Below are positions 22,901 to 36,900 of a stretch of 64,000 nt of DNA, one piece after another. The notes under the pieces are model-generated. The model searched no databases. It saw nothing but the letters and a program-made list of their open reading frames with translations, and had not been told where the DNA came from. How positions within the stretch are numbered: position 1 is the first letter of the stretch; each line of letters begins with the position of its first letter. The DNA comes from Flabesymbios commensalis. Taxonomy: Eukaryota; Annelida; Polychaeta; Terebellida; Flabelligeridae. The translations under genes and the position numbers were made by a program. The stretch lies in assembly GCA_964017125.1 (NCBI GenBank), contig OZ024902.1, positions 57,381,693 to 57,445,692 of the forward strand, given 5' to 3'.

Positions 22901-25900
22901 CCAAGGGGGGTAACCTCGTTTTGCCTGCTATACTTTTTTTCTCGACTGATTATGCATCTTTAGCATCCTAGTGATGATATCTCGGCGGATGTGGGTTTCT
23001 AACCCTTGAGGGATTTCATCAAAAAGCAAAATGGCCGCCATGAAATCACTAAAGTTATCATATCTTCCTCAATATTTGAGATAGAGACTTGATTATTTCA
23101 TCAAATCATATGTTTTCGGTATCAAGGAATACAATAAAACACATGGAAACTTTATTTGACACCACTATCATGCACAATTCAAAATGGCCACATTGCAATC
23201 ATTTAAGTTATCATATATTCCTCATTATTTCAGATAGAAGCTTGCTTTTGTCACCAAATCGTATTTTCCGATATCGAGGAATACAATAAAACACATGGAA
23301 ATTTTATTCGACATCACTACCATACAAAATTCAAAATGGCCGCCATATGAAATAACAAATTTTATTAGAATTATCTTCATCAATAATTGAGATAAGGACG
23401 ATATTTAGAATTATTTCACAACCATTTGTTACGATATCGGGAATTCAATACAATACACGATACCTTTATTTGACATCATTCTCTTGATAGCAAGTTTATG
23501 TTAACACCAGTTTCTCAATACTGTGTTAAGGATAGTTACCAATAAAAGTACATCTGCTTATGTGTATACCGTCCTCAACATTTCAGATAGAGACTTGATG
23601 TTTTCACCAAACAGTGAATGCAATGACACTGCTTTTAACTTGTTTTTTGAAATCAGGATCATGCCTGAAAGACTATATTTGATAAAAAACGATTACGCTG
23701 GATGTTCTCTTCCATACATAAAAAAGCACACTGCAGAAGCGTGAAGGGGTGACCCTGTTGTAGTGGTAAATGTTGTTTGACTGTCACATCGAAAATAATA
23801 GATTATACAATTTTCAAGATGCTATGGTATGACTAGTCCCAGAGCTAGGGGGGTTTTATTTGTGTTGAAAGGTCCATACGATCTAAGAGTTCCACCTATA
23901 GTGAAATTTGCTCAGCAATCTGAATCTGCGCGTCTTACAAAAATCATCCTGTCCAAAAGTACCGTAAAAACCCTTTAAACACTAGTACCGTCAAAATCGC
24001 AAACCGCAATTTGAAATATTGCGTATTATGTGATTGTTTGCTAAAATTGTGGTAATTTTCTATTTAAATATTTTTTTAAATTATTTATTATCCTCACATA
24101 TGACACAGGCTTTCACATGGATGTAAAATATTTTGTTTCTGATTAATGACAAATACACAATATAGCTTTAAGTTGGTATTTTAACACGTAATTTTACTCA
24201 TTTTTCATACTTTTTCACTAAATAGACAAAATAATTTTCTCTCAGCCGATTTTTGTATAGTATAAATGTTCAGTTTTGATTCAAACATGTTCTAGAACTA
24301 TTGTTGACTTAAAATTAACCCATTTGGAATAATGTGGCTAAGATCACCTTTGAAGTGGCTGAGATAACTTCTAAAGTGGCTGTGATCACTTCTTCACTCG
24401 CCAAGATAACTGTTGCATTGGCGAGATGACTTTTTAGGTTGCTGTGATCATTTCATCAGTGACCAAGATCACTTTTGTAGGGGCTGAGATAACTTTTAAA
24501 GTCGCTGTGTTCACTTCTTCAGTGGTCAAGATAATTTTTGTAGTGGTTAAGGTAACTTTCAAAGTGGTTGTAATCACTTCTTCAGTGGCCAAGATCACTT
24601 TTGTAGTGACTGAGACAACTTTTAAAGTCGCTGTGATAAGTTCTTCAGTGGCCAAGATCACATTTGTAGTGGCTGAAATGACGTTTAAATTTGTGATGAT
24701 CACTTCTTCAGTGGCTAACATAACTTTTGTAGTGGCTGAGATAACTTTAAAAATGGCTGTGATCACTTCTTCAGTCGTCAAGATAACTTTTGAAAAATGG
24801 CTCCAGAGAATGTAAAAGTAATAACAAACATTTATACCATATAAAATTAACATGAGCGAGAAGTCTTGATGGTATTGACCAAGAAAACGCTGGAAATTGT
24901 TCAAATGGAGGGATGAAATACAAAGTTAGCGCTTAATTGTTGTACATTCCGTATTTAACATAAATAAAATATTATGTATCCACGTTAAAGCCCTTGATAG
25001 TTACTTTTGCCTGATATTAAAGATGTTTGTACATTTTTTTAAATTTGGGTAACCAGTACTCATTGGGCAAAAATGTTAAACACTGTCAATTTCCCCGGGG
25101 GGGGGGGGGGAAGAAAAGTGCTCAAATTTTACATCCAACCCAAAAAAGTGTGTAATATGTTCAAATAGCTCATCATTTTTTATTCCAAATGGGTTTATTT
25201 TAAGTCAACAATAATTCTAGAACATGTTTGTATCAAAACTAAATATTTATTATACACAAAAACCAGTTGAGAGAGAAGTATTTTGACTATGTACCGAAAA
25301 AGTATGAAAAATTGGTAAAATTAAGTGTTAAATTACCAGCTTCAAGCTCTCTTGTGCATTTGTCAAAGATTATACACAACATATTTTACATTCGTGGCCT
25401 GTGCCAGTAGCTTTTTATTGATATCAAATATATTGATATAGCTCAAAATTTGACTACTCATTGGGCAAAACTGTGAGATACATACAATTTTCCTGAGCCC
25501 ATAGAAAAGCGCGCAAATTTTACGTGTAAACAAAAAAGCATGTAATATGTTTACATAACTCACTATTTTTATTCCAAATGGGTTTATTTTAAGGCAACAA
25601 TAGTTCTAGAACATGTTTGAATCAAAACTAAATATTTATTATACACAAAAATTAGTTGAGAAAAAAGTATTTTGACTATTTACTGAAAAAGTATGAAAAA
25701 AGGTCAAGTTAAGGGTTAAAATACCAACTTAAAGTTCTCTTGTGCATTTGTCAATGATCAGATACAAAATATTTTACATCCATGTGACGGCCTGTACCAG
25801 TAGCTTTCTATTGATATCAAATATATTGATATAGCTAAAAATTTGACTACCCAATGGGCAAAAATGTGAGATATGGTCAATTTTCCCGGGCCTGAAGAAA

Positions 25901-28900
25901 AGCGAGCTAATTTTACGTCTAACGAAGAAAGCGAGTAATATGTTCACCTACCTCATTATTTTTATTCCAAATGGGTTAATTTTAAGTCAACAATAGTTCT
26001 AAAACATGTTTGAATCAAAACTAAACATTTGTACTATACAAAAATCGGCTGAGAGAAAAGTATTTTGTCTATTTAGTGAAAAAGTATGAAAAATGAGTAA
26101 AATTACGTGTTAGAATACCAACTTAAAGCTATATTGTGTATTTGTCATTGCTCAGACACAAAATATTTTACATCCATGTGAAAGCCTGTGTCATATGTGA
26201 GGATAACAAATAATTAAAAAATTATTTAAATAGAAAATTACCACAATTTTAGCAAACAATCACTTCCTACGCAATATTTCAAAGACGCGCATATTCGGAT
26301 TCCGGAGAAAATTTCACTATAGGTAGAACTCTTGGATCGTATGGACCTTTCAACACAAATAAAACCCCCCTAGCTCTGGGACTAGACCTAGTTGTTAACT
26401 TATTGTATTTATGATGGAGGTGATTATTAAATATACACAGTTGTTACTTTATGACATATTTACAATATTTAAAGAAGCAAAAGGTATATGGATTGCTATT
26501 TATTCATGAATTTATAGTGATATACAGTCATTGCATTGGTAAATAACGACAGGCAATTTGTTTTTTTATGTTCCTAGGAATACCATGGAATAATCTTCAC
26601 TTTACATCATTATTGTTAGGCCTATAGTGCAACTGACATAAGAAAATGGCCAAATTCACATATTCTTATTCTTATTTATTATATAACATGACATAATATT
26701 TTGGCCAGAGAAATATTTGAATCGCTGAAGAATAAGAATAAGTGTGTTTTAACTTTGAAATTCAAAATTGAGGTGTAGAATGAATATCAGATAATTTGGT
26801 GATTGGGATGACTCACAGTCGTTATGATTTACCAATAGATTATGTGTACCCAAACGTAAAAATAAGTTGTTATTCAGAAATCCGCTGTTTTGTCATTGAA
26901 ATAACCTTAACTTCACCTTGTAAGGCCACTGTCGTGAAGTGCACATTCAGTGTAGGCAAATGTGAAGATTTATAGGCCTACACTCTTGGACGTACATTTA
27001 CTCATATATAAGTCATGTCCTACACTATATTACATCGGCGTAATTCAACTGGACGGACCTATTTGCTTGGGTGAGTTTTACACCTGCTCTGCTTATATAA
27101 CACATATAAGCGGATGCACTGCCAGGTAGCTATCATTACCGTAGAAATGAAATAGTATATAAACAAGTGTTGAGATACCATTTCAATCATGATAATTATG
27201 TCAAATAAAGGTATTACAAGTGTGTTTTGTGTATTTTTATATATCAAAGACATATGGGTTGGTAAAAAAATCTCGTCTCTATCTCAATTATTGACGAAAG
27301 TAGGCTATGTTAACTTTTGGTGATTTCATGGCGGCCATTTTAAATGTTGCACGGTAATTATGGCCATGTATTTTATTGTATTCCTTGATACCAAAAAAAT
27401 ATAATTTGGTGAAAAAAATCAAGTCTCTATCTCAAATATTGAGGAAGATGTGATAACTTTAGTGATTTCATGGCGGCCATTTTGAATTTTGCGTTTTAAA
27501 AAAAATCCTCAATACAAGGGTTAGAAACCCACATGTGCCGAGATATCATCACTAGATATGCATAATCAGTCGAGAAAAAAGTATAGCAACCAAAACAAGG
27601 TTACCCTAAAAATGCACATTTGGCTGCCGGACTATAATCGTAGCCCAACAATCTCGACCTCCTGGAACGAAAAGGTCATATTTGCCACATTAACAATTAG
27701 CGATGCCACTTCGGTTATATGATGACGATTTGAGCTGGATTATCCAAAATCAGATATCATTATAGATCTACAAGTATTCTGCAGTCCAAATTAAAATAGC
27801 AGTAAATGTAGACATGTAAAGTGAACTGTTACTGTTGTTTGCCTCATACAATGTATAACAGCTGTAACTGGTAACTCGTATTGTAAACACATACTGTTAT
27901 TTGACGCCGATAAAATCAAACAGCACATTGTTTTTTCAGATCTGTATTCTGGGCCGGTATTCTGAAATAGTATGACCTAGATCTCAGGCGCGAGATCGCG
28001 ACCAATCACGCGCTAAGATCTTGGTCAGTCATTAAAAGGTACGTTTATAGTCCGACATCAAGTCTGAAGGATTATCAGCCGACTTTACAATTTACCCCCT
28101 CGTCACTGGAGCTGTTCATGAATTTGTGTGTCATTTCAACTCCACGGAGAGCATACAGTCCTGCAGCCATTCGGCGCATTGATTTTATCATACACATAGC
28201 CGTCTATGTCCTAGCAGGTACTCATTCAGACCTAAGTCAAGTGAAACATGTGAGTGTAAAGTACCCTGCATAAGGACGCAAACATCGATACAATGTCCCA
28301 ACGTTGAGAGTGGAAATACGTGATACTTCTCTGAAAAACCTGCCCCAAGCGGGCTTTGAACCCGCACAGCAAGCAACGGCTATAACAAAGCTTCTCACAC
28401 TCTGTGTTGTGGTTTTTTACTATGAGACGTATATAGGTATCAGTCCATATAGCACTCTAGCTGTACATTCAGCACAATGTATGGTAGACTAGTTTAATGT
28501 CATATGTGACATGATCGTGTGAGAAAATACAAACGTTGTTCATTTTTTGTGCGATATGGGAAAATACAGCACATGTTCAATGAATAAGGTGTTCTCCTAA
28601 AGGCTCACACCTTATTCATTGAACGAGTGCTGTATATTCCCATATCGCACTCAAATGAACACCGTTTGTATATCGTCACGCTCTAAACATTACGCCACGT
28701 CCCTCTCTCAACTTCCCAACTAACAAGACATTGACCCAATGTTAGATTGATTGGAGATCCATCGTCTACGACGCTGGTCCAACATCAACTTAAACTGACC
28801 CAATGGCTGAGGGTTGTGGGGGTTTTAGTAGCTGACATAAGCACAATTACTAAAACCCAACAACCCACAGTGTACAGTGGACGTTATTCATATTTTACTA

Positions 28901-30854
28901 AAACTCCCACAAACACAACCCCTTAAACAAACTGACCCAATGGCTGTGGGAGTTTTAGTAGCTGACATTAGCACAATTACTAAAACCCCCACAACCCACA
29001 GTGTACAGTGGACGCTATTCATATTTTACTAAAATCCCCACAACCCCTTAAACTGACCCAATGGCTGAGGGTTGTGGGGGTTTTAGTAGCTGACATAAGC
29101 ACAATTACTAAAACCCCCACAACCCACAGTGTACAGTGGACTTTATTCAAATTTTACTAAAACCCCCACAACCCACAGCCCCTTGGGTTGTGGGTTGTGG
29201 GGCTGTGGGGGTTTTAGTACATACCGGGATAGTTTTATGACTTGTAATGTTTTGATAAGACCGGGAGAGCTCTCTGATGGAGTGGCCTGTGAAATATGAT
29301 ATCTAAACATCTACACATATCTATCCTTGCCACATAAATTCCTGTCACTATATGATGTAACATTCTTTCTGTGAAATAAATCAAGTTGAGGCTATTTTCC
29401 ACCTCATTTTTAAATGTAAGAGGCAGCAATATAAATTGCCTATTAACTGATTATTATACGTCTCCAGACAGTGATACAGACAGGCCGCATCCAGGCTCGC
29501 CCCCCCCCCCCCCCCCCGAGGGCAAACACAGGTCACCCACGGCCCAACAGCTCCTAACTGACATTAAACCGTCAATAAATGATAAACCTTTATTTTTAAA
29601 TTATCTAAATATAATATTTAGATTATTACAGATGATTAAAAATACAGATTGTCTTTAGAAATTACACATTGCGATGGTCTAAAACGATAGTGGGTCAAGT
29701 CGACTTGACAGCGAAATTGTGTTTATCGTTTTGCTTAGAACTACAGTCTGCTAAATCCACTTATCAGCATGTAGACTTGGACTTATAATGATGAGACACT
29801 CAGCGATTGGAATTTGACAGTAGATCAAGTGAAGTTATCAGAGTATTTTTTTACCTTCCAAAACGATTTACAGAAGCAAAATTGAACCAAAAAGAAACCA
29901 AGTTGACCTAGCTCATTATTAATCCAGGAACACAGATTATACAGAGATTGTTCCTAGATCAACAATGAACTAAGTCCAGGCATTTCTCCTGTGTTGTCTC
30001 CACAAGTCTCAGAATAAGAAGTGCACTTGCACCGTTTTTGTCCCAGAAACAGAGCCCATAAGCATATATAACACCAGAATAACAATGTGTCAAGTCGAGT
30101 TGGTCCTGTGCTGAACAGATATTATGCTGATATGTGCTCCTTTTCACGAGAATAACAATGTGCTAAGTCGACTTGATCTGTTGTTTTAAACTGAATTTGG
30201 AATAAATTCAAACTTTATACATATTATAAGTGACTTAGCTGGTTTTTATTCTAAAGGCCAAAAATGTCACTTAGCACAGTATTGTTCTAACCCATCGTGA
30301 CATTACAGTTGATTATTGTTAGGTAAAAATTATCATCGGTTTATGGTTGGGGGGGGGGGGGGAAATTCGGTTATATTCTGGCCACTTAGAAACGGGACTT
30401 AATGGGCTTCTGCTGAGAAAACTTGGAACTGTGGGTCAACATCATTTTTTTGCATGTGTACATCACGTAGTATATATGTCAGGTCAAATATACAGGTCAG
30501 GTCAGTCACACCAGGATCTGGATCAGACCAGATTATACTGGACGAAAATCATCTCACCACCCCTATTATCACCAACATCGGTACCGGAAAACTCCCACCA
30601 CTAAGACCAACGAAACCATTAGATACATGAGGGAGGGGATTCCCTACAAACACAAAACGTTTTTATAACATTGTACGATGTTGGTCCAACGTCTTCGACG
30701 CTGGTCCAACATCGTACAAATGTTTTAAAAAATTGTGTTTTCTTGGTTGGCGGTATACAAGCCGCATCTAATGAATGAATGAATGAATGAATGAATGAAT
30801 GAATGAATGAATGAATGAATGAATGAATGAATGAATGTCTAATTGAATGAATCG

Positions 30855-30942
<88 letters not shown>

Positions 30943-33900
30943 GTCATTCCATCAATCAATCTATCAATCAATCTATCAATGGATTAATCGAATAATTGAT
31001 CTATTGGTCGATCTATTGATTTATCGATTACTAGATATTCATTGGGATATCCAATAATTATGAGAAACTGGTGTCTTATCGAATATTGAACCATCAATCA
31101 AACAAACATCAATCAATCAATGCAGCGAAAAATAATTTTTTTAACAATCAAACGAACGATCAATAAATCGATGAAACAAGAGCCAATTCACCATTCAATG
31201 AATCAATCAACAATAAAACAACAATCATTCAAAAAATGTAGTGATCGATCGATAATTGATCAATCAAAAAATCGATTGCCAGCTACCCATGTACACTAAG
31301 GGACATGTTAGTTATTCAAATATCGAATAAGTAACTGATTACTTATTCGAATGTTGAACTAGGAACTAGTAACTGGTTACTTATTCAAATGTAGAATATG
31401 CCTGCTCGCGTTGATCGGGTGGGAGAAGTCCGACCCCGAATGTCGAACTAGGAGCTGGGCGGCGTGCAGCAGGGGTGGCCATCGCCTTGCCGTGGCTAGT
31501 ATATACAGCGGGTGACAGCCGATCAAAATAATATGCAGGTTTACAACGTGTGGAGGATCGTTACATGGTAATTTGCAGATTAAATCTACAGATAATAAAT
31601 GTGAGCTGGTTACTCATTGGAAAGTTGAACTAGGAACTGGTAGCTGGTTACTTATTCGAATGGTGAACTAGGAACTAGGAACTGGTTACTTATTGGAATG
31701 TCGAACTAGGAACTAGGAACTAGGAACAAAAATTACCGACCTATTGCAGGACCGCTTAATAATAGAGACAAAGTCCATACATGTATTCGACAGTCCTCCG
31801 GTTCTAACATAAAAGCACAAGGACGTTGTGGTGCAACAGAGCAGACGAGGCGCAACTCATTCTGAGCGACATCAATGTGTGGAGAACTGGGTTGCGTGCA
31901 ACTAGCTGAAACCCACTTAGATCTGTATCCAACAACTATCAAGTAGAAAAGATTGTTACTTTACAAGCCAATTCCCAACTTAAAGGGACTGGCCCAGGAT
32001 AAAATCATAAAAAAATCAGTGATTTTATTTTGGCTTCTTAATATGATCATATGATGTAAACATGTCCATAGACTAGAACTGCAAAAGTTTTTTTAATTTT
32101 TCTGCTGCGCATTCACCAGTTATGCTAAATATAGAGACGAAATTCCCGTATTTCTAATTTTTGACATGGTTGTCAATAATTAGATATCAGGAATTTCGTG
32201 TGTATCGTTTATGATTTCAGCCTGGGCCAGTCCCTTTAAGGATAGACTCGCCAATCCGAATGTTGGGTATGATGAAGACACATTATCCGGTAGTGATATA
32301 AGTGGTAGTGGAACACGATATGCCTTACATCGTAAGTAGCTGAGTCGCCCAAACTATGTTTTTGAGTTGACGGAGTTAAAGGCTTGGCCCACTCCGGAAT
32401 GTTTTTGCCTGGAGCTATTCACCAGGTGGCTCTTATCATTACTACCTCTGTAATCCGCATGGTGTTTTCTGGGAGTAGCCTTGACCCACTGTTGGTGCAC
32501 AGTCGACAATTCCTCAAGATCATCACTATTAAACAGCGAGGTCTACAGAATTCAAACCGCTTGAATGCATATTTGCTGTACATTGAGCCACTTTTAACAT
32601 AGCAATACTAGAAAATGAGTTCCCAACTCCAAGCCAGGCTTTGGGCTGTATGGGTACGATAGACAAAAAATCGGCTTATATCTTTTGTAAAGATAACTGT
32701 ATTGGTTTTACTCGTGGGCAAGAATCCTAAATGTCCAGGATATTGTCAAGGAAAGGACTAAAGAGAGAAGTTTTAATATAGAAGTTATAATATATATCTT
32801 CAACGTTTATTCATTCAACCACCACTGCTGGTTCTGGCCAACATCCATTCGATAATTGCCAGTGAATCGTGCTGCGCCGGTCTCTACGATACACACGATG
32901 TAGGCCTACCCACCCAATTTCTGTTCAATAGTTGGCCGATTCTGGTTTGATGCCGGTCAATTTTGTACGACGCTGGTTCAACAACACTCCAACACTGACC
33001 GAACGCATGATTCTTTCTGTATAAATAGGTTACTTTGCGGCGATCGCTGTAGGGGTGACAATTTTATCCTCCGTGGGCAGGAAGGCCACTACCCAGATAC
33101 ATTGGCCCAATCGTGAAATAATGCTGGGCCACCATCAGCGACGCTGGGCCAGGTATAACGCCGTGCCATTTAACGGCTGCATAGTTATTACAAGGTGGGC
33201 TATGCTATTTTCGACGTTTGCGTATTAAATACCCTTATATCACTAACAACATGGCGATGACGATAAGAAGCACAACATAAATTGTAATTGATTAACTTAA
33301 AGTATTTCATCAAGTATTATACTGTAGATCTGGTAATATTCGTGAGTAATCACTTTTTTTGTAACTTTTTTCGTTGTGAATTATCTCAAACTTATATTAG
33401 GGTTGTGTTAGAAAAATATAATTTAATAAAAATATACAAAATGGTTCAAGCACAATAGACTATCTGATCTTTGATGAGAATAACATAATCAGCGAATTTG
33501 AAGGTCTACCGAAATTGGTAGAATCAGATCATTGTCCCATAAAATTCAATATTTCCAACACTAAACTCGATTGCAACCCCGTAAAAATAGACACGTGTGT
33601 AAATGACACATCTTCTTGGTCTAATGTTTTTATATGACAATTATAATATCAAATAGCTCTACGGAATGAGCAAGCATGTCATGCATTTGAGGAAATGCTG
33701 TGTGCCACCACCGAGGAGTGTAATACTGACACTGTATGTGACATGTTCAATGGTATGCTAGAAAATGTAATTTCGCCATTATTCCCAGCAAGGAAACATA
33801 TTTCGAAGGAAAGGAAGTACACGCAAAATAATTTCCCCTCTTACCCTTGGTATGATAAAGAATGTAAATCCTTGAAGTATGTTGTTAATAATATGATGTA

Positions 33901-36900
33901 ATGTAATGTAATGAACTCTTGCCAGCACTAGAATTGCTGTTCAATACCATTCTTACCAATGGATAATATCCATCTAGATTGGCTACCGGTATAATCCACC
34001 CTGTCCACATTCTAAACCCCTGTATACATGCTTTGTCGATTTCACAAAAGCATTTGACTATATTGATAGAGCAGCATTATACTACAAATTATTCAACAGG
34101 GGAATCGACGGCGATTTGCTAAACATAATAAAAAGCATGTTTTCTAAAGCAGAGTGCTGTGTAAAATGGGACTCGCGTATCAGTGACATATTAAAAAGCG
34201 AATTTGGGGTTCTACAAGGCAGTCCCAAACTATTCACGGAATTTTTACAAGACTTATCCGCATCATTTGACCAAGATCAAGGTATCGCTGTGGACACCTT
34301 ACTAATGATATATCTGTTATTTGCGGATGACCTTGTCTTTTTTTTCAGAATCTGCCGAGGGACTACAAAAACAGCTAACTGCCCTGTATTCATATGCTTC
34401 CCTATGGCATATCATAGTAAGGATTCCTAAAACAAAAGTTCTTATATTTAATGAACGTTACACAACAGTATGTGTAAGCTTCCACTATGTTGATAACATT
34501 ATAGAAAAGGCTGAACAATATAAATACCTTGGTGTAGTGTATAGCACCAAGTCCGCTAATAACGTGTTAAAATAAACTTTTTCTCATCTTGCTTCCCAAG
34601 CTGCGTAAACAGTCTGGTCCAGTGGTCGGTAAATTGTCACCCACTATTGCGTTTAATGTATTTGATTGCCAAATATTGCCCATACTAGAATATGGAGGTG
34701 ATATATGGTATACAGGCGATGATGTTAACGATCTAGAAAAAATCCATCTAAAATTTATTAAATCCACACTTGGCGTTAGAAAGCAAACACCTACACCTGC
34801 AATAAATGGGGACACGGGTCGATTTCCACTGAAATGCCTACAATATGCTACTTGAGCTAGATCCCATTGGCTTCACGAATTGGTGTTCCCGTATTCGCTC
34901 TGTCCTCGAACGAACCGGGCTTGATCAAACTTGGGAATCGCAGAATATTGGGGATACTAATAAATTCATGCTTTCATTTAAATAATCAATAGTTACAATA
35001 TTTACACAGCGGTGGAGAAAAGATATGGAGAGCTCGAGTAAGCTGCGCACATATGCATTAGTAAAAAAATATTTCTGTGTTGAACCATATATCCTACACA
35101 TAAGGGGGAACCACCTCATAACAGCAATGGCGAGATATCGAATGAGCTCACATGATCTAAATATAGAAAGAGGACGATTCAATAATCCAATCACTCCGAA
35201 AAATCAGCGAATATGCACAAGGTGTGAATTAAATGAAATTGACGATGAAATACATCTTCTTCCACTGTAGCGCTATGAATAATGAACGCGAAATCTTGTT
35301 TGATTCTGTAGCCGCAATTATAAATAAACAACCGACAAATGAAATGTTTCTACGAATTATGACATCTAGAGACATAACAGTGGTGAAGTCACTAGCGCAA
35401 TTTATTTACGGTTGTTTTAAACAAATTAAGGGTTAAAAATACTGAGTATAATAAATCTGTCACCTGTCGCTATATTATTCATATTATCATGCCCTCATGA
35501 TCTGACTTGGGTATTACCACATATCAGGACGGTTGTTGCTCTCAGATCTTATTATTTGGCTTTTTAAGGCCGGTTAGGGACGTTTTCGTCGCCTTTGTTA
35601 TCAGACGCCTTATGGAGGATTTCAGAGTTGCTAAGTCAACTGATTTTCTCTATGAGGTCGGGAATGTTTTTCTCCGATTGTAAATCCGAGTATGTGGTAC
35701 TAACTAGGTCGTAATTGAAACAGTATGAATTAAACAATATAGCGAATTAAAATAAGCTGTATGTTTTTGTGCGAGGGCTATGTTCTGTGTGAATTGCACA
35801 AATATTTTTTAACCGGCATTACTACTGTTATTACGTCGTTATGTTTGCACCACTAGTCAATATCAGGGAATCTCCGCGCTCAAAGCGACTGTGCTTGAAT
35901 GGTCACATGACTCGGAGCTACCTGTTTATGCCACATTTATTGTACTTGCATGATATTATATTTAATTTAAAAAATACCATATAATTTTTACCATTGTCTT
36001 ATTGAATACTCCAGTTACTGTAGCATAATTATGCACTTGTATATAGTTTAGGTTCCTATACGCTTTCCAGAGTGTCTTTTTTGCTACTATATATAATTAG
36101 TATGTCATACATAGCAGCTATTTTATCTCTGGTTTTGGTGCGGGAACCAAAATGATAGACCTCTATGTTATCTTGGCAATGCCTTTTAATTCATTTTTAG
36201 TAGTAGTCATTTATATTATCAAAATACCCAGTTTTTATTTTGGCAATGCCACTTAACATGATTTTAGTTGTGTATGTCATACCATCATATTGTCATATGA
36301 TTTTAACAAATTAACAGTCTTGTATATACATGTACATCTCTTTCATTTCTATAACAAATAATTCTGTAATGACTTTTCTTTTCTGTCAATAAAATATCTG
36401 TCTGTCTGTCTGTACACTATATTATTCTATAGCTGTGGCTTGATGTGTACCTCACTTGGAACCCAGAAGATTACGCGGGAATAACAGAGGTCATATTAGA
36501 CACGAGGACAATCTGGAGACCTGATGTGGGATGCACCAGCAGGTAACTATACTGATAGACAAAACCAAAAGAAATGCAGTATCTGCTCACTTGTATAGTA
36601 AGCAGAATTTCGTCCAGCGAATTTTAGCGCAATGATAATTAATATTATCTATTTATATATGTAGACCAGGGATTTGGGTATTTTTCAATTCCGGTCGATG
36701 ATCGTGTTCGTTACTGGACGTGATGACCCGTCTCAACCTTACAAAACAACACAGGTTAAAATAAAAATATATTTATTCACATATATATATTGGTGGTTTA
36801 TCATTATACAAATGTTCGTTCTCAACTTTATTATAAAATGATTAAGTGGAAATGACAACTTTATTTACATGATGAGTAGTCTAATGAATTGATGAAGATT

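Larger units (their letters stand above)
15567..36432. other. Intron 3 of the receptor gene (20.9 kb)
   Basis: By far the longest intron. It holds MITEs, degenerate GTCGCC arrays, a SINE, the concentric inverted repeats at 20695-31725 and a decayed LINE abutting the next exon. These are listed separately. No other host exon was recognised in it. Confidence 0.9.
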
